64,000 nt of DNA from Psychrobacter sp. TAE2020 (GCF_018919485.1 NZ_JAHLMU010000001.1:767801-831800); one strand, 5' to 3'; positions 27,133 through 36,882 are shown, counted from the first letter of the stretch. A program made the numbers and translations. Notes: generated from the letters alone by a model not told the origin.

Positions 27133-30033
27133 TTAAGCACGTTTTAAACGTAGCGCGTTTAACACTACTAACAGTGAGCTTAACGACATGCCAATAGCAG
27201 CCAACCAAGGGGGTACATAGCCAAATATAGCCGGTATTAACACAATACCGTTATAAGTTAAGGCCCAACGGAAGTTTTGTCTAATAATACGCTCAGTTTT
27301 ATCAGCAATACGCTTAGCTGCAGTAATAGCTTCGATCTGACCATTTAGAATAATACTATCGCTTGATACTTGTGCTAAATCTGCAGCACCAGCAATAGAC
27401 GTAGAGACATCAGCTGCTGCTAATACTGGTGCATCATTGATGCCGTCACCGACCATCAATACTACCCCACCTTGCGCTTGTATCTGCTGAATATGATCGA
27501 CTTTGCCTGTAGGTGACAAGCCATTATAAGCCGACTGCATCCCTAAAGACTTAGCCATAATCAGTGCTTGCGGACTAGGGTCACCCGTCAGCATAACTGA
27601 CTCTAGGCCAGCAGCCTTAAGCGCATCAAGCATAGCTTGTGCAGTATCACGTACCTTGTCATTGAAATAAAAACAAGCTAGTGCTTGCCAGTTAGTTGCT
27701 GATTCGCCAGTAGTCGAAGATGTTTGTTCATCAACTTGCTGACAAGATAGCACTACCGCTGAGCTAGCCCGCTGACTGACTAAGTCGATAGTGACTTTAT
27801 CACTGATTAGTTTATCGCTAGTTGCTTCATTGCTAGCATTGCCGCTATCTAAAGCAAAATCAAGGTGACCAATCCGGTATCTTACCCCATCAAGTAGCGC
27901 CTCGACACCGCCAGCTGGATAATGAATCAACTGTTGGGTTGCTGGTAAATGCAGTTGATAAGCAGCCGTCAGTAACGCATGAGCGATAGGGTGACGACTA
28001 CCGACTTCTAAAGCTGCGGCAATCGATAACCACTGATCTTTTTGTGCCGCTAAGTCCAGCTCATTATTAGGCTTTAATAGCTCAATATTTAATAAGTTAG
28101 GCTTACCATAAGTTAAAGTACCCGTCTTATCAAAGCCTACGTGGGTAATCTCAGCTAAAGTCTGTAAAGTATGACCACGAGTGGTTAAGAACCCGTAGCT
28201 AGCCAATCTATTAGTGGCTACCGTTAAAGCAATCGGTGTGGCTAAAGATAATGCACAAGGACAAGTGGCTACTAGCACTGCTACTGTCGCCCAAATCGCT
28301 TGGCTAGGATCGACGATATACCAGCCGACAAACACGAATACTGACAATACTAGTATCCGCGCTACAAACCAGCGTGCTAGTTTATCTGCTTGCTGGGCCA
28401 GCTTAGGTTTTTCACTCATCGCCCTATTCATTAACCGATCAATTAGCCCGATCTGACTGTCTGCTGGCAAGGCAGTAACTAACATCTGGAATGGTTGACT
28501 GTCGTTTTGTGCACCACCAATAATATAATCACCTTGGGTTTTTATAATCAAGTCGCCCTCACCCGTTAGCAGGCTTTGCGAGACTGTTGCCGTTTGACTG
28601 AGCAAAATACCATCACTGATAATCTCGGCCCCGGCTTCAATCATAACGATGTCACCAACTTGCAAGCTATGAGCAGTAACCATTTTCTTGGCCACTGCTG
28701 GCTCTACTTGTTGAGAATCGCTGTTGCCAGCTAAAGTTTGTTGCTTATTCTTCTGCTGCCAAGCAATAGCAATACGCTCAGTGATAGCATGTAGCTTACT
28801 ATCCATCCCTTGCATAAAGTTTGCTGCTACATCCATAGTCGGCGAAATAGCGGACGTCATAGCTAGAGTACCAGTCGCCTGGCTAGCAGATGCGGTCATA
28901 GCGGCGTTAGTGTTAATACTAGTATCGCCTTCGATATCAGTAGCAGCGCTAGGCGCAACAGCGTTTGCTGAGCTCATCTGTTGCAAGATAAGGCTAGCAG
29001 CCTCTTTATCTTCGGCTATTTTCTGTACTAATATAGGCTCAATGACTACCAAATCATTAGCCATAGTGGCGGCTTTTAAGCGTGCATTGTGCTCGATATA
29101 GCGCCCAGCCAATAGGAAGAAAATAAACATACTAACCGAATCATAATAAGTCTGGCCGTTGCCAGTGATAGTAGCGTAGAGACTAGCGAAAAAAGTAACT
29201 ATCAGTGCCACACTGACGGGCACATCCATATTAACTTGCCGAGCACGAACTGCTGACCAAGCGGAGGTAAAGAACGGCACGCCAGCATAGAAGAACACCG
29301 GTACACTAACGAAGAGAGATACCCAGCGCAAAAAGTCGCGTTGTAGTATTAACATACCGCTGTGCTCACCAAAGTACAGCGCCACAGCATACATCATCGC
29401 CTGCATTGCCCCAAGCGCCGCAATCCCTAATCTCAATAGCATTTTATTATTATGTTTAGCGAGCATTGCCTCGTGGGTGTCTTGCCGATACGGTTTGGCC
29501 TCATAACCAATTTCGTTGATGACTGCCAAGATACGACTGATAGGTAATTTAGCTTCATCCCAAACGATACGCATGCGCTGATTGGTTAGATTGACCTGAC
29601 ACTTACTGATGCCATCAATCTCATACAGTCTCGACTCGATCAACCAAGTGCAAGCCGCACAGCGTAAATTATTGACAGATAACTCAGCGACGGATAGACC
29701 ATCTTGCGCATAGACGAACTGCGACTTAATTTCTTGGTGATCATAAGCTTCTAAGCGCGTCAATTGAATAGGCAAGCTGGCCGTACGGTTAATCTCTGAG
29801 CGATCCAAATAATACTGCTCAAGACCGGCCTCAACGATACTTTGTGATGCCAACTGACAACCCATACAGCACATCTCACGTGAGCTACCTAGTACGTCAG
29901 TATGGAACGGTGGACGTGGTACAGGATCCCCACAATGAAAGCAGTGGCCAATTGGTGGCAATACTAGCCCTTGAGTAATCGAGTGATCATCGTAGTTAAG
30001 GGCATTCGATGGCAGTGATGAAACGCTAGACAT
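27133..30033 (-). CDS. Heavy-metal (copper) P-type ATPase, CcoI/FixI-like
   Basis: This inner-membrane pump most likely moves Cu(I) out of the cytosol for cuproenzyme (cbb3 oxidase) assembly. Residues 31-60 form the Cys-rich N-terminal domain typical of CcoI/FixI (CFHCG, CCMGC). An HMA domain with CAAC (125-128) follows at about 115-180. Eight helices, TGE (490-492), the ion-site motif CPC (591-593), the phosphorylation site D635 in DKTGTLT, and GDGIND complete it. The 966 residues exceed the usual 750-830: an insert of about 105 residues, rich in Ala, Ser, Thr and Gln, lies at 340-450 before the actuator domain, and another Ser/Thr-rich insert of about 45 residues lies in the nucleotide domain. 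No cco genes are near. AAAGGA stands 12 bases before the ATG. Confidence 0.87.
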   Translation of the reverse strand: MSSVSSLPSNALNYDDHSITQGLVLPPIGHCFHCGDPVPRPPFHTDVLGSSREMCCMGCQLASQSIVEAGLEQYYLDRSEINRTASLPIQLTRLEAYDHQEIKSQFVYAQDGLSVAELSVNNLRCAACTWLIESRLYEIDGISKCQVNLTNQRMRIVWDEAKLPISRILAVINEIGYEAKPYRQDTHEAMLAKHNNKMLLRLGIAALGAMQAMMYAVALYFGEHSGMLILQRDFLRWVSLFVSVPVFFYAGVPFFTSAWSAVRARQVNMDVPVSVALIVTFFASLYATITGNGQTYYDSVSMFIFFLLAGRYIEHNARLKAATMANDLVVIEPILVQKIAEDKEAASLILQQMSSANAVAPSAATDIEGDTSINTNAAMTASASQATGTLAMTSAISPTMDVAANFMQGMDSKLHAITERIAIAWQQKNKQQTLAGNSDSQQVEPAVAKKMVTAHSLQVGDIVMIEAGAEIISDGILLSQTATVSQSLLTGEGDLIIKTQGDYIIGGAQNDSQPFQMLVTALPADSQIGLIDRLMNRAMSEKPKLAQQADKLARWFVARILVLSVFVFVGWYIVDPSQAIWATVAVLVATCPCALSLATPIALTVATNRLASYGFLTTRGHTLQTLAEITHVGFDKTGTLTYGKPNLLNIELLKPNNELDLAAQKDQWLSIAAALEVGSRHPIAHALLTAAYQLHLPATQQLIHYPAGGVEALLDGVRYRIGHLDFALDSGNASNEATSDKLISDKVTIDLVSQRASSAVVLSCQQVDEQTSSTTGESATNWQALACFYFNDKVRDTAQAMLDALKAAGLESVMLTGDPSPQALIMAKSLGMQSAYNGLSPTGKVDHIQQIQAQGGVVLMVGDGINDAPVLAAADVSTSIAGAADLAQVSSDSIILNGQIEAITAAKRIADKTERIIRQNFRWALTYNGIVLIPAIFGYVPPWLAAIGMSLSSLLVVLNALRLKRA

Positions 30034-30351
30034 GGTATTTAGTATTTCCTTTAGACAAATTTTCTAGGCGATCTACTGCTGTTAATTCATAAAAAACACA
30101 TCATAACAGCGCCGATAAGTTGCTATTTTATATACTGTTTATAGACTAAATTAACGGCCTTAGGCGCTTTATTAAAAGCCAACTGGCATTTAATGTTATT
30201 ATGATAGCGCTAAAGTAATAACTAGTAATGGTTATTATACACCCTCACAGCTCAAAGCTAATCAATAGATATGGTGATGATGATAGATTGAAAGTTTTAT
30301 CAATTTACGTCATTATAAGGCAGTTTTTTATATCCAAACGGTGCGTTATCA
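30034..30351. other. 318-bp divergent region between the ATPase and mrcB
   Basis: The region is AT-rich and must hold promoters for both directions. I see no convincing -35/-10 pair, RNA or frame. Confidence 0.5.
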
Positions 30352-32829
30352 GTGCAAAAACCCTATTCTACCCCGCCAAAATCAGCCAAAATAGTAATAA
30401 GTACTCTGCCCTCGCAACAGCGCGGTTTAGTGATTAGCAGCATTTTGCTGATTATTGTCATTGCTGGTATGGTGCTCTTAGCCCTTTACTTAGTCAAACT
30501 TGATCGCACTATTACTAAAAAGTTTGAAGGCAAGCGTTGGGATATCCCAGCAAAAGTGTACTCGCAGCCTCTTGAACTCTATCAAGGCGCTAACGTCGAT
30601 AACGATACTATGAAGAGTTGGCTTGAGCTGCTCAATTATCGCAGCAATAAAGCTTATGACCGTACTGGTAGCTATCATAAATCCGGTAATAATTACTTTA
30701 TTCATACTCGTGGCTTTAGTTACAGCGCTAATGATGTTGATAAAGAACAAGTTATCAAGATGACCATCTCTGATAACAAAATCTCAGCCATTCAAAGCAC
30801 TGAGCAAAATAAGACTGGTATTATTCGCCTAGAACCAGTGAATATCGGTGGTATCTACCCTGATAATAACGAAGACCGCATGGTTGTCTCTTTGGATGAT
30901 GTACCTCAACCACTTATTGATGCTTTAGTAGCGACTGAAGATCGTGGTTTTTATAAACACAAAGGTGTCTCTATACGGGGTATTGCGCGGGCAGTCCTTA
31001 ATAACTCCTCTGGCGGCGCTCGTCAAGGTGGCTCGACCATCACCCAACAGCTGATAAAAAACTTCTATCTCAATTCAGATCGTACTTTGAAACGTAAAGC
31101 CAATGAAGCTTTGATGGCGGTATTATTAGAATTGCATTATACCAAGGACGAGATCCTACAAGCCTATCTAAATGAAATCTATTTAGGTCAGAATGGCAAC
31201 CGTTCTATTAACGGTTTTGGTTTGGCCTCGCAGTTTTATTTTGATCAGCCTCTTAACGAGTTGCGGGTCGATCAACAGGCTTTGTTAGTCGGTATGGCGA
31301 AAGGTCCTAGTGTTTATAACCCTCGTCGAAATCCTAACGACTCTAAAGCGCGCCGTAATACTGTGTTAAACAATATGCTGACTATTGGGGTACTTAATCA
31401 GAAAGAGTATGACGCAGCCATAAAGAAACCTTTAGGCGTGGTTGATAAGCCGGTAGAAGGTAAAAGCCGTTTTCCTGATTTTTTAGATATCGTCAAACGC
31501 GAACTCAATGATGTGTACTATTCTGACGATCTAAAGAACGAAGGTTTGATTATTATCAGTACCCTCGATCCTATCACTCAAATGGCTGCTGATAAAGCCG
31601 TTAGCAACAAACTTAGCGATTTGCGTCGCAATAGTAGTAAAACCAAAGACCTACAAAGTGCCTTAGTTAGTGCTAATCCTGAAACTGGTGAGCTAGTTGC
31701 CGTGGTAGGTAGTGGTAGCGAGTTTACTGGCTTTAATCGTGCTGTCGATGCCAAGCGTCAAGTCGGCTCGTTATTGAAACCGATAATTTATATGACCGCT
31801 TTAGAGAGTGGTCGCTATAACTTGGCAAGTTCTGTCGATGACTCGCCTATTACTGTTAATTTAAGCGACGGCACTGATTGGAACCCAAAGAATTATGACA
31901 ATCGTGATCATGGTTATGTTCCATTGACTACCGCCTTAGCCAAATCCTATAATCAAAGCGCGGTACGCTTAGGTATGGAATTTGGGCTAGATTCATTTGC
32001 CAAACAGTTACGACGCTTAGGAGTTGAAGAAAAAATTCCTCCTTACCCATCAGCACTGTTAGGTTCCGTCAACCTTAGCCCGATGGATATGCTTGGTGTG
32101 TATCAAGTGTTTGCTACTGGTGGCTTTCGCACGCCTATTCATAGTATTCGTACGGTTGTCGACGATCGTGGACGTATTTTACAACGCACAGGGTTAAATA
32201 CTCAGCGCAGCGTACCACCTGAAACCAACTACTTAGTCAATTATGCGCTACAACAAGTGGTTAAAGACGGTACTGCTAAGAGTATTCAATCTCTAGGTAG
32301 CAACCTCAATCTAGCCGGGAAAACAGGAACCACTAATGACTTTCGCGATGCTTGGTTTGCTGGCTACAGCGGCAACTATGTGAGCGTGGTTTGGGTGGGT
32401 CGTGATGATAACAAGCCTATAGGTCTCAGTGGTGGCAGCGGTGCGCTACCGGTTTGGGTCGATTATATGAAACGCTTAAAACTGACGCCAGTGTCTATGT
32501 CTGAGCCCGAAGGTATTGAGTGGTTATGGCTTGAAAACAACTCTGGTAAGTTATCTAACGAACGCTGTGCTAACGCCCGCTATTTACCAGTTCTCTCTGC
32601 TTATTTGCCAGAAGAAGCTAGTAGTTGTGCTCTTGATTTATATCAGCAAGATCGTGCTCGTGAACAATCGCAGCTTGAGGGTGAACAAGACGCTATCAAT
32701 CGCCAACGCCAACGCGAAGGGTTAGATACCCCTAATAGCGATGGGACACAACAGAATGATAATCAAGCAGATGGTGAAGGACAAAGAAACGCCGACACTT
32801 GGTATGATCGAGCCCTTGAGTGGTTCTAG
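30352..32829 (+). CDS. mrcB: Penicillin-binding protein 1B
   Basis: PBP1b is a bifunctional peptidoglycan synthase anchored in the inner membrane. It has a short cytosolic tail, a membrane helix (25-48), a UB2H-like domain (about 60-150), a glycosyltransferase domain with catalytic Glu196 in EDRGFYKHKG and the motif GGSTITQQL, and a transpeptidase domain with Ser473 (SLLK), Ser532-Tyr-Asn (SYN) and Lys657 (KTGTT). The 825 residues end in a Gln/Glu-rich tail. The start is GTG 30352; a good ribosome site is not seen, so a nearby alternative start cannot be excluded. UB2H is the docking site for lipoprotein activators, and a TPR lipoprotein gene lies 135 bp downstream. Confidence 0.94.
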   Translation: MQKPYSTPPKSAKIVISTLPSQQRGLVISSILLIIVIAGMVLLALYLVKLDRTITKKFEGKRWDIPAKVYSQPLELYQGANVDNDTMKSWLELLNYRSNKAYDRTGSYHKSGNNYFIHTRGFSYSANDVDKEQVIKMTISDNKISAIQSTEQNKTGIIRLEPVNIGGIYPDNNEDRMVVSLDDVPQPLIDALVATEDRGFYKHKGVSIRGIARAVLNNSSGGARQGGSTITQQLIKNFYLNSDRTLKRKANEALMAVLLELHYTKDEILQAYLNEIYLGQNGNRSINGFGLASQFYFDQPLNELRVDQQALLVGMAKGPSVYNPRRNPNDSKARRNTVLNNMLTIGVLNQKEYDAAIKKPLGVVDKPVEGKSRFPDFLDIVKRELNDVYYSDDLKNEGLIIISTLDPITQMAADKAVSNKLSDLRRNSSKTKDLQSALVSANPETGELVAVVGSGSEFTGFNRAVDAKRQVGSLLKPIIYMTALESGRYNLASSVDDSPITVNLSDGTDWNPKNYDNRDHGYVPLTTALAKSYNQSAVRLGMEFGLDSFAKQLRRLGVEEKIPPYPSALLGSVNLSPMDMLGVYQVFATGGFRTPIHSIRTVVDDRGRILQRTGLNTQRSVPPETNYLVNYALQQVVKDGTAKSIQSLGSNLNLAGKTGTTNDFRDAWFAGYSGNYVSVVWVGRDDNKPIGLSGGSGALPVWVDYMKRLKLTPVSMSEPEGIEWLWLENNSGKLSNERCANARYLPVLSAYLPEEASSCALDLYQQDRAREQSQLEGEQDAINRQRQREGLDTPNSDGTQQNDNQADGEGQRNADTWYDRALEWF

Positions 32830-32877
32830 AGCTTGACCCACTAGTAACTAACTAATCTAGCAGCCAATTAAACTAAG

Positions 32878-32905
32878 CAGCAGTCATCTAGAGTTATGGC
32901 TGCTG
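32878..32905 (+). other. Hairpin between mrcB and the TPR lipoprotein gene
   Basis: CAGCAGTCAT and ATGGCTGCTG form a 10-bp stem with one G-T wobble and an 8-nt loop. No T-run follows, so it is probably not a full terminator; it could tune expression between the two genes or stabilise mRNA ends. Confidence 0.5.
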
Positions 32906-32964
32906 TCTCTACATGTATTAAAATAAAGATTTTATCAAAAATGTGGTGATAAAAGGGTGTCAAC

Positions 32965-33984
32965 ATGGCAATATTTAAGCGATCAGCAGTCCCTATAGCT
33001 ATAGAATACAACAAACTATCTATCTGCTTATCGACTAAGGTCAAGCTACCTCAAATAATTATTGCTGAGACTACTATTGGCAACACTAAAACTAATATAA
33101 GCCCACTTTGGCAAACAGGATGCTCTAAAGGATTACTATCGATAAGCGTATTGTTTGCCTGCTTGCTATTAAGTGCCTGTCAAACTGCGCCACTCTCGCC
33201 AGCAACGCCTTCAGTAAATCCTTCAGTAAAAAGCCCTAAGGCTTCGGTGGCGGTAGACTCTCGGTCCACAGTACAGCGCACTATAATTATTCCTACCGCC
33301 GATGAGTTAGAACAAGCTGATAGTGACTACACTATTGATGAGGATAGCTACGCAGATGAAGATTACTCTGACGATGGCTATTATACTAATAGCGGCTACG
33401 CTGATGATGCTAACGACTATACTATAGAGCCTTATATACCACCTGCTCCCAGTAATACTGCGCCTTCTACTCAAATACTTCCTGATGCGGCTATTAATCA
33501 GTCGGTTAATCAACCAGTTTATGAGACCAATACTGCGCCAAGCACTGCTGCACCTTCTAACCGTGATCCTGTCAGCTCAAGACTACCGCCTCTGCCCTCG
33601 CACAATGATCTATTAGAGCGTGCACGGCAAAATTCTCAACAGCAAACTCGTAAAGCCACTGCTAATAGTAGCAGCTTGCCAGCGTTTCGCAACTTGATGC
33701 AAGTTGGCATCAGTCAATTAAAAGCTGGGCAATTGACAGCAGCAGAGAGTAGTTTTACTCGTGCTCAACGTCTGGCCCCTAAATCTTCAGCGGTCTATTT
33801 CTATTTGGCACAAGTTGCGCTAAAGAAGAGTCAGCCTCGTAAGGCTGAAGCTATGGCGCGTCGTGGTTTAGTCGTTTCTGAAGATGCTAGTCGTCGTCGT
33901 GCTCTTTGGCAGATTATCCTAAAGTCTGGACAAGCCCAAAACAACACTCGAGTGATTAGTGAGGCCAAACAAGCCTTGCGCTAA
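32965..33984 (+). CDS. TPR lipoprotein, probable LpoP-type activator of PBP1b
   Basis: The position behind mrcB and the architecture fit LpoP, the TPR-containing outer-membrane lipoprotein that activates PBP1b in Pseudomonas and Acinetobacter. A lipobox LLLSAC with Cys72 follows a hydrophobic segment (57-68). After it come a Pro/Ser/Thr-rich linker, an acidic Asp/Tyr-rich stretch (about 110-155), and TPR-like helices at about 240-330 (FRNLMQVGISQLKAGQLTAA, and the PKSSAVYFYLAQVALKK motif). The N-terminal region before the hydrophobic core is unusually long (about 55 residues); ATG 32965 has AGGG eight to eleven bases upstream, but no shorter ATG start exists near the signal. The role is inferred; the TPR and lipobox are seen. 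Confidence 0.68.
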   Translation: MAIFKRSAVPIAIEYNKLSICLSTKVKLPQIIIAETTIGNTKTNISPLWQTGCSKGLLSISVLFACLLLSACQTAPLSPATPSVNPSVKSPKASVAVDSRSTVQRTIIIPTADELEQADSDYTIDEDSYADEDYSDDGYYTNSGYADDANDYTIEPYIPPAPSNTAPSTQILPDAAINQSVNQPVYETNTAPSTAAPSNRDPVSSRLPPLPSHNDLLERARQNSQQQTRKATANSSSLPAFRNLMQVGISQLKAGQLTAAESSFTRAQRLAPKSSAVYFYLAQVALKKSQPRKAEAMARRGLVVSEDASRRRALWQIILKSGQAQNNTRVISEAKQALR

Positions 33985-34047
33985 CCGCTAGGGTGTTAAT
34001 GCAAGCACTTTAAATATTTTTATACTAATTTTAACTGAGGTTATTTT

Positions 34048-34974
34048 ATGGCATGGCAACAACTACACTTACAATGTGAAAAAGCAAACGTCGATCTTGC
34101 TGAAGCCCTACTGCTAGAAGCAGGCGCTCTATCTATCGCTCTCGATGATGCTGGAGATCAGCCTTTATTTGAGCCGCTTCCTGGTGAATCCCCGTTATGG
34201 GACGAGGTAATCTTAACAGGGCTATTTGACGCTAGTGCAGAGAATGGCAGTCGACAAGCCGTTGAACAACTAAGTCATGAGATTGCTGCAGAAGTTAATG
34301 CCAGTCGTATTTGGCTTACTGCTGTTGCCGACAAGGATTGGGAACGTGAGTGGATGAGCCATTACCATCCTATTGAATGCGCTAACAATCTATGGATTGT
34401 ACCTAATTGGCTGACCCCACCTAAACCTGAAGCCACTAATATCATCATGGATCCGGGTCTAGCTTTTGGTACTGGCTATCATGCTACTACGCGTTTATGT
34501 CTAGATTGGCTGACTGAACAAGACTTAACCGATAAAGTAGTGATCGATTATGGTTGCGGTTCAGGTATCTTGGGAGTGGCTGCTTTGTTATTAGGAGCAA
34601 AGCATGTTTATGCCGTAGATATCGATCCACAAGCGGTGCTTGCCACCAATCAAAACGCTGCTCGCAATAATGTTGAAGGTCAGCTACAAGCATTCTTACC
34701 TGACGATTTCCGAGCCTTTTGTGCTGAGCAGCAAGTCAGTGCGGTTAATGTGATTGTGGCTAATATTTTGGCCAAGCCATTAATAAGCCTAGCTCCTTAT
34801 TTTGCCACCCTAATTGCCGATAAAGGTCGAATCGTGTTGGCAGGCTTGATTGAATCGCAAACCCAACAAGTTAGTGAGGCTTATAGCCCCTATTTCGCCT
34901 TAGATGCCAAGCATGCCTATACGGCACAGGAGGATCAACATTGGCAGCGCTTATCAGGAACTTTTACAGGCTAG
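34048..34974 (+). CDS. prmA: Ribosomal protein L11 methyltransferase
   Basis: PrmA trimethylates ribosomal protein L11 with S-adenosylmethionine. The N-terminal L11-recognition domain (1-60) is followed by the catalytic domain with DPGLAFGTGYHATT (135-148), the SAM loop DYGCGSGILG (167-176), DIDPQAV (191-197) and NILA (239-242). Length, 308 residues, is near the usual 293. The ATG at 34048 has GAGG upstream. It begins the conserved block prmA, zinc-ribbon protein, fis, purH known from Pseudomonas and Acinetobacter, where accBC usually stand upstream; here the lipoprotein gene does. Confidence 0.95.
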   Translation: MAWQQLHLQCEKANVDLAEALLLEAGALSIALDDAGDQPLFEPLPGESPLWDEVILTGLFDASAENGSRQAVEQLSHEIAAEVNASRIWLTAVADKDWEREWMSHYHPIECANNLWIVPNWLTPPKPEATNIIMDPGLAFGTGYHATTRLCLDWLTEQDLTDKVVIDYGCGSGILGVAALLLGAKHVYAVDIDPQAVLATNQNAARNNVEGQLQAFLPDDFRAFCAEQQVSAVNVIVANILAKPLISLAPYFATLIADKGRIVLAGLIESQTQQVSEAYSPYFALDAKHAYTAQEDQHWQRLSGTFTG

Positions 34975-35142
34975 CAACATTTGATTACATCTGTTACGAT
35001 AACTACTCAGCTAATGTTTATAAATTTAACACTATAATCTGCCTATAAATTTCTTTGTTTAGGGCAAAGTAATAGAGATTCTGTTTTAAGGAGCAGCATT
35101 CGGTAAACCACACCATTGCATTATCTTTTAGGATTCAATGAT

Positions 35143-36321
35143 ATGACCCCTTCGACTCAAACTCGCTGCCCGCATTGTCTTAGCTGTTATGACTTGCCAG
35201 CAGCACAGTTAGACCAAGCGGCATCTAGGGGTCGCTGTAGTAAATGTCAGCAGTTTTTTTTAGTTAATGATCACTTAGTGGCGTCTGTTGACAAACCGTA
35301 CGCTGTAGCAGAAGATAACTCGATAATTATTACTCATCCGGCTAGCCAAAACCAGCTTGATCGTACAGCAGAGTCTGGCAGCTATCATTTTAATAATCGT
35401 GTTTCTAAAGTCTCTAAATACAATAAAGTCTCTAAATATAATGGGGTCAGTGCTAACCACAGTGACCCTGATATTGATACGGTCAGGGATATAAAGGATA
35501 ATACTGATGTTGTTACTGCTGAGCTAGATAGTATTAATAGCTCTAAATTTCATTCTGAACCGATAAAGTCAATTGACTCTATAGCTTGTGAACACTCAGT
35601 AATTGTTGATATTGATGATATTGATGATATTGATGATGGTGAGACTAATGTGTGGCAAGCCCTGTTAGATGAGGCGTTGAGTGAGGATACAGACAATGTT
35701 AACCCTTATCAGGCTACTGATAAAGTCGCTGAGCCCAGTGCAGTTACCCCTTTGTCAACTAGTAGAAACGCTATAGCCTATTCTCAATCCATAGTTCAAC
35801 AGTCTAGAAGTACTGCGCAAGCTCGTAGTCAACCTATAAAGGCGAATCCACACACACCTGTAGCCTCACTACTATGGTTAGTAGGTTGTCTGGTACTAGT
35901 ACTATTACTATTTGCACAATACATTATTTTTAACTTAAACACTTTGATTAAAAACCCAGCTTACGCTGCAAAACTACAAGCCCTTTGCTCAGTGGCCATT
36001 TGTAGCTTGCCTAGTGCTAACTTAGCCATGTTTAGTATAACTAAGCAGTCTCATAGCCGTAGTCAAGTAAATACAGCCATTAATTTTAGTGATATAAAAG
36101 CAAATCTAGTCAATAAAAGCATATACAAACAGCTACTGCCTAGTTTGAAAGTGACTGTGTATGATAAAGCTGGCTTGCTTGGCGCTTTTATCGCTATGCC
36201 AGAGGATTATTTACTCAGTAACCAAAGCCAACTTGCGGGTAATAAGAGTAAATCATTAATGTTCACTATCCCAGTAGCGGTACAGAAAATTCAGCAAGTT
36301 ACTATCGAGGCTATTTATTAG
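35143..36321 (+). CDS. Zinc-ribbon (MJ0042) and DUF3426 membrane protein
   Basis: The function is unknown, but this gene often follows prmA. The N-terminus is an MJ0042-type zinc ribbon with Cys9, Cys12, Cys32 and Cys35. A long low-complexity spacer contains short repeats (VSKYN-like at about 87-105 and an I-D-D run at about 155-166). A single membrane helix (241-265) is followed by a DUF3426-like periplasmic part. The start is set at ATG 35143, which has AGGA at good distance and places the first Cys at the usual site; a TTG start 27 bases upstream is less likely. There are 392 residues. The family is often labelled as a zinc-finger or Mj0042 domain protein. Confidence 0.78.
   Translation: MTPSTQTRCPHCLSCYDLPAAQLDQAASRGRCSKCQQFFLVNDHLVASVDKPYAVAEDNSIIITHPASQNQLDRTAESGSYHFNNRVSKVSKYNKVSKYNGVSANHSDPDIDTVRDIKDNTDVVTAELDSINSSKFHSEPIKSIDSIACEHSVIVDIDDIDDIDDGETNVWQALLDEALSEDTDNVNPYQATDKVAEPSAVTPLSTSRNAIAYSQSIVQQSRSTAQARSQPIKANPHTPVASLLWLVGCLVLVLLLFAQYIIFNLNTLIKNPAYAAKLQALCSVAICSLPSANLAMFSITKQSHSRSQVNTAINFSDIKANLVNKSIYKQLLPSLKVTVYDKAGLLGAFIAMPEDYLLSNQSQLAGNKSKSLMFTIPVAVQKIQQVTIEAIY
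35605..35640 (+). repeat. 9-bp tandem repeat coding I-D-D
   Basis: The unit gatattgat is repeated three to four times and codes for a short acidic run in the spacer of the zinc-ribbon protein. As the unit is a multiple of three, slippage keeps the frame. Confidence 0.75.
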
Positions 36322-36456
36322 TTATTAGGTCGCTGATTGCTTGCTGCTTACGGACTATCAATAATAAGACCTTTTGCTTGTTACTGACTCTGTCATCTTA
36401 TAACCCTATAGTTTATTATCAGTCTTACCTGCTGCTCATCTCAAGGATATTACTTT

Positions 36457-36831
36457 ATGGCATCCCATGCACACAACTCTGACCATCTTGCTCATAGTGC
36501 TGATGCTACTACTGATCACAACTGCCCTAGTCAAACTGTGGCCGCTATAATCTATGAGGATAGCAATAAATCCCCAGAGGTAACTAGCGCTATAGAGAGC
36601 GTAGTACCGCTACATATCCATGTAGAACGTGCTGTGCGTCAATACCTTAATGCTCTAGGCGATGAGCTCCCGACTGACTTATACGAGCTTATTTTGAGAC
36701 AAGTAGAATTACCGCTACTAACCGTAGTCCTCGAGCAAAGTCGTGGTAATCAGTCCAAATGCGCGCAAATTTTAGGCCTCAACCGTGGCACGCTGCGCAA
36801 AAAACTAAAGACTTATAACTTGATGTCATAG
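36457..36831 (+). CDS. fis: Nucleoid protein Fis
   Basis: Fis is a dimeric DNA-bending nucleoid protein that activates rRNA and other growth-linked promoters. The C-terminal helix-turn-helix is clear (EQSRGNQSKCAQILGLNRGT, about 93-112, and LRKKL). The dimer helices lie at about 55-90. The 124 residues exceed the 98 of E. coli because of a His/Ser/Asp-rich N-terminus (1-45) with no counterpart. In most gamma-proteobacteria dusB lies directly upstream; here the zinc-ribbon gene does, so dusB has left this place. purH follows, as in Pseudomonas. Confidence 0.93.
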   Translation: MASHAHNSDHLAHSADATTDHNCPSQTVAAIIYEDSNKSPEVTSAIESVVPLHIHVERAVRQYLNALGDELPTDLYELILRQVELPLLTVVLEQSRGNQSKCAQILGLNRGTLRKKLKTYNLMS

Positions 36832-36838
36832 AGAGACT

Positions 36839-36870
36839 GTTTATAAATTACTTACAGATTATTTATAAAC
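36839..36870. promoter_or_regulatory. Inverted repeat directly after fis
   Basis: GTTTATAAAT and ATTTATAAAC form a perfect 10-bp inverted repeat with a 12-nt loop, 7 bases after the fis stop and 12 bases before the purH -35 box. It has no T-run. It could be an operator for purH or a 3' stabilising hairpin for fis mRNA. Confidence 0.5.
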
Positions 36871-36882
36871 GGTCATCCACTT

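Noticed and set aside
30287..30304. FNR/Anr box (TTGA...TCAA) upstream of mrcB
   Set aside because: The half sites are separated by the wrong distance for the 14-bp TTGAT-N4-ATCAA site.
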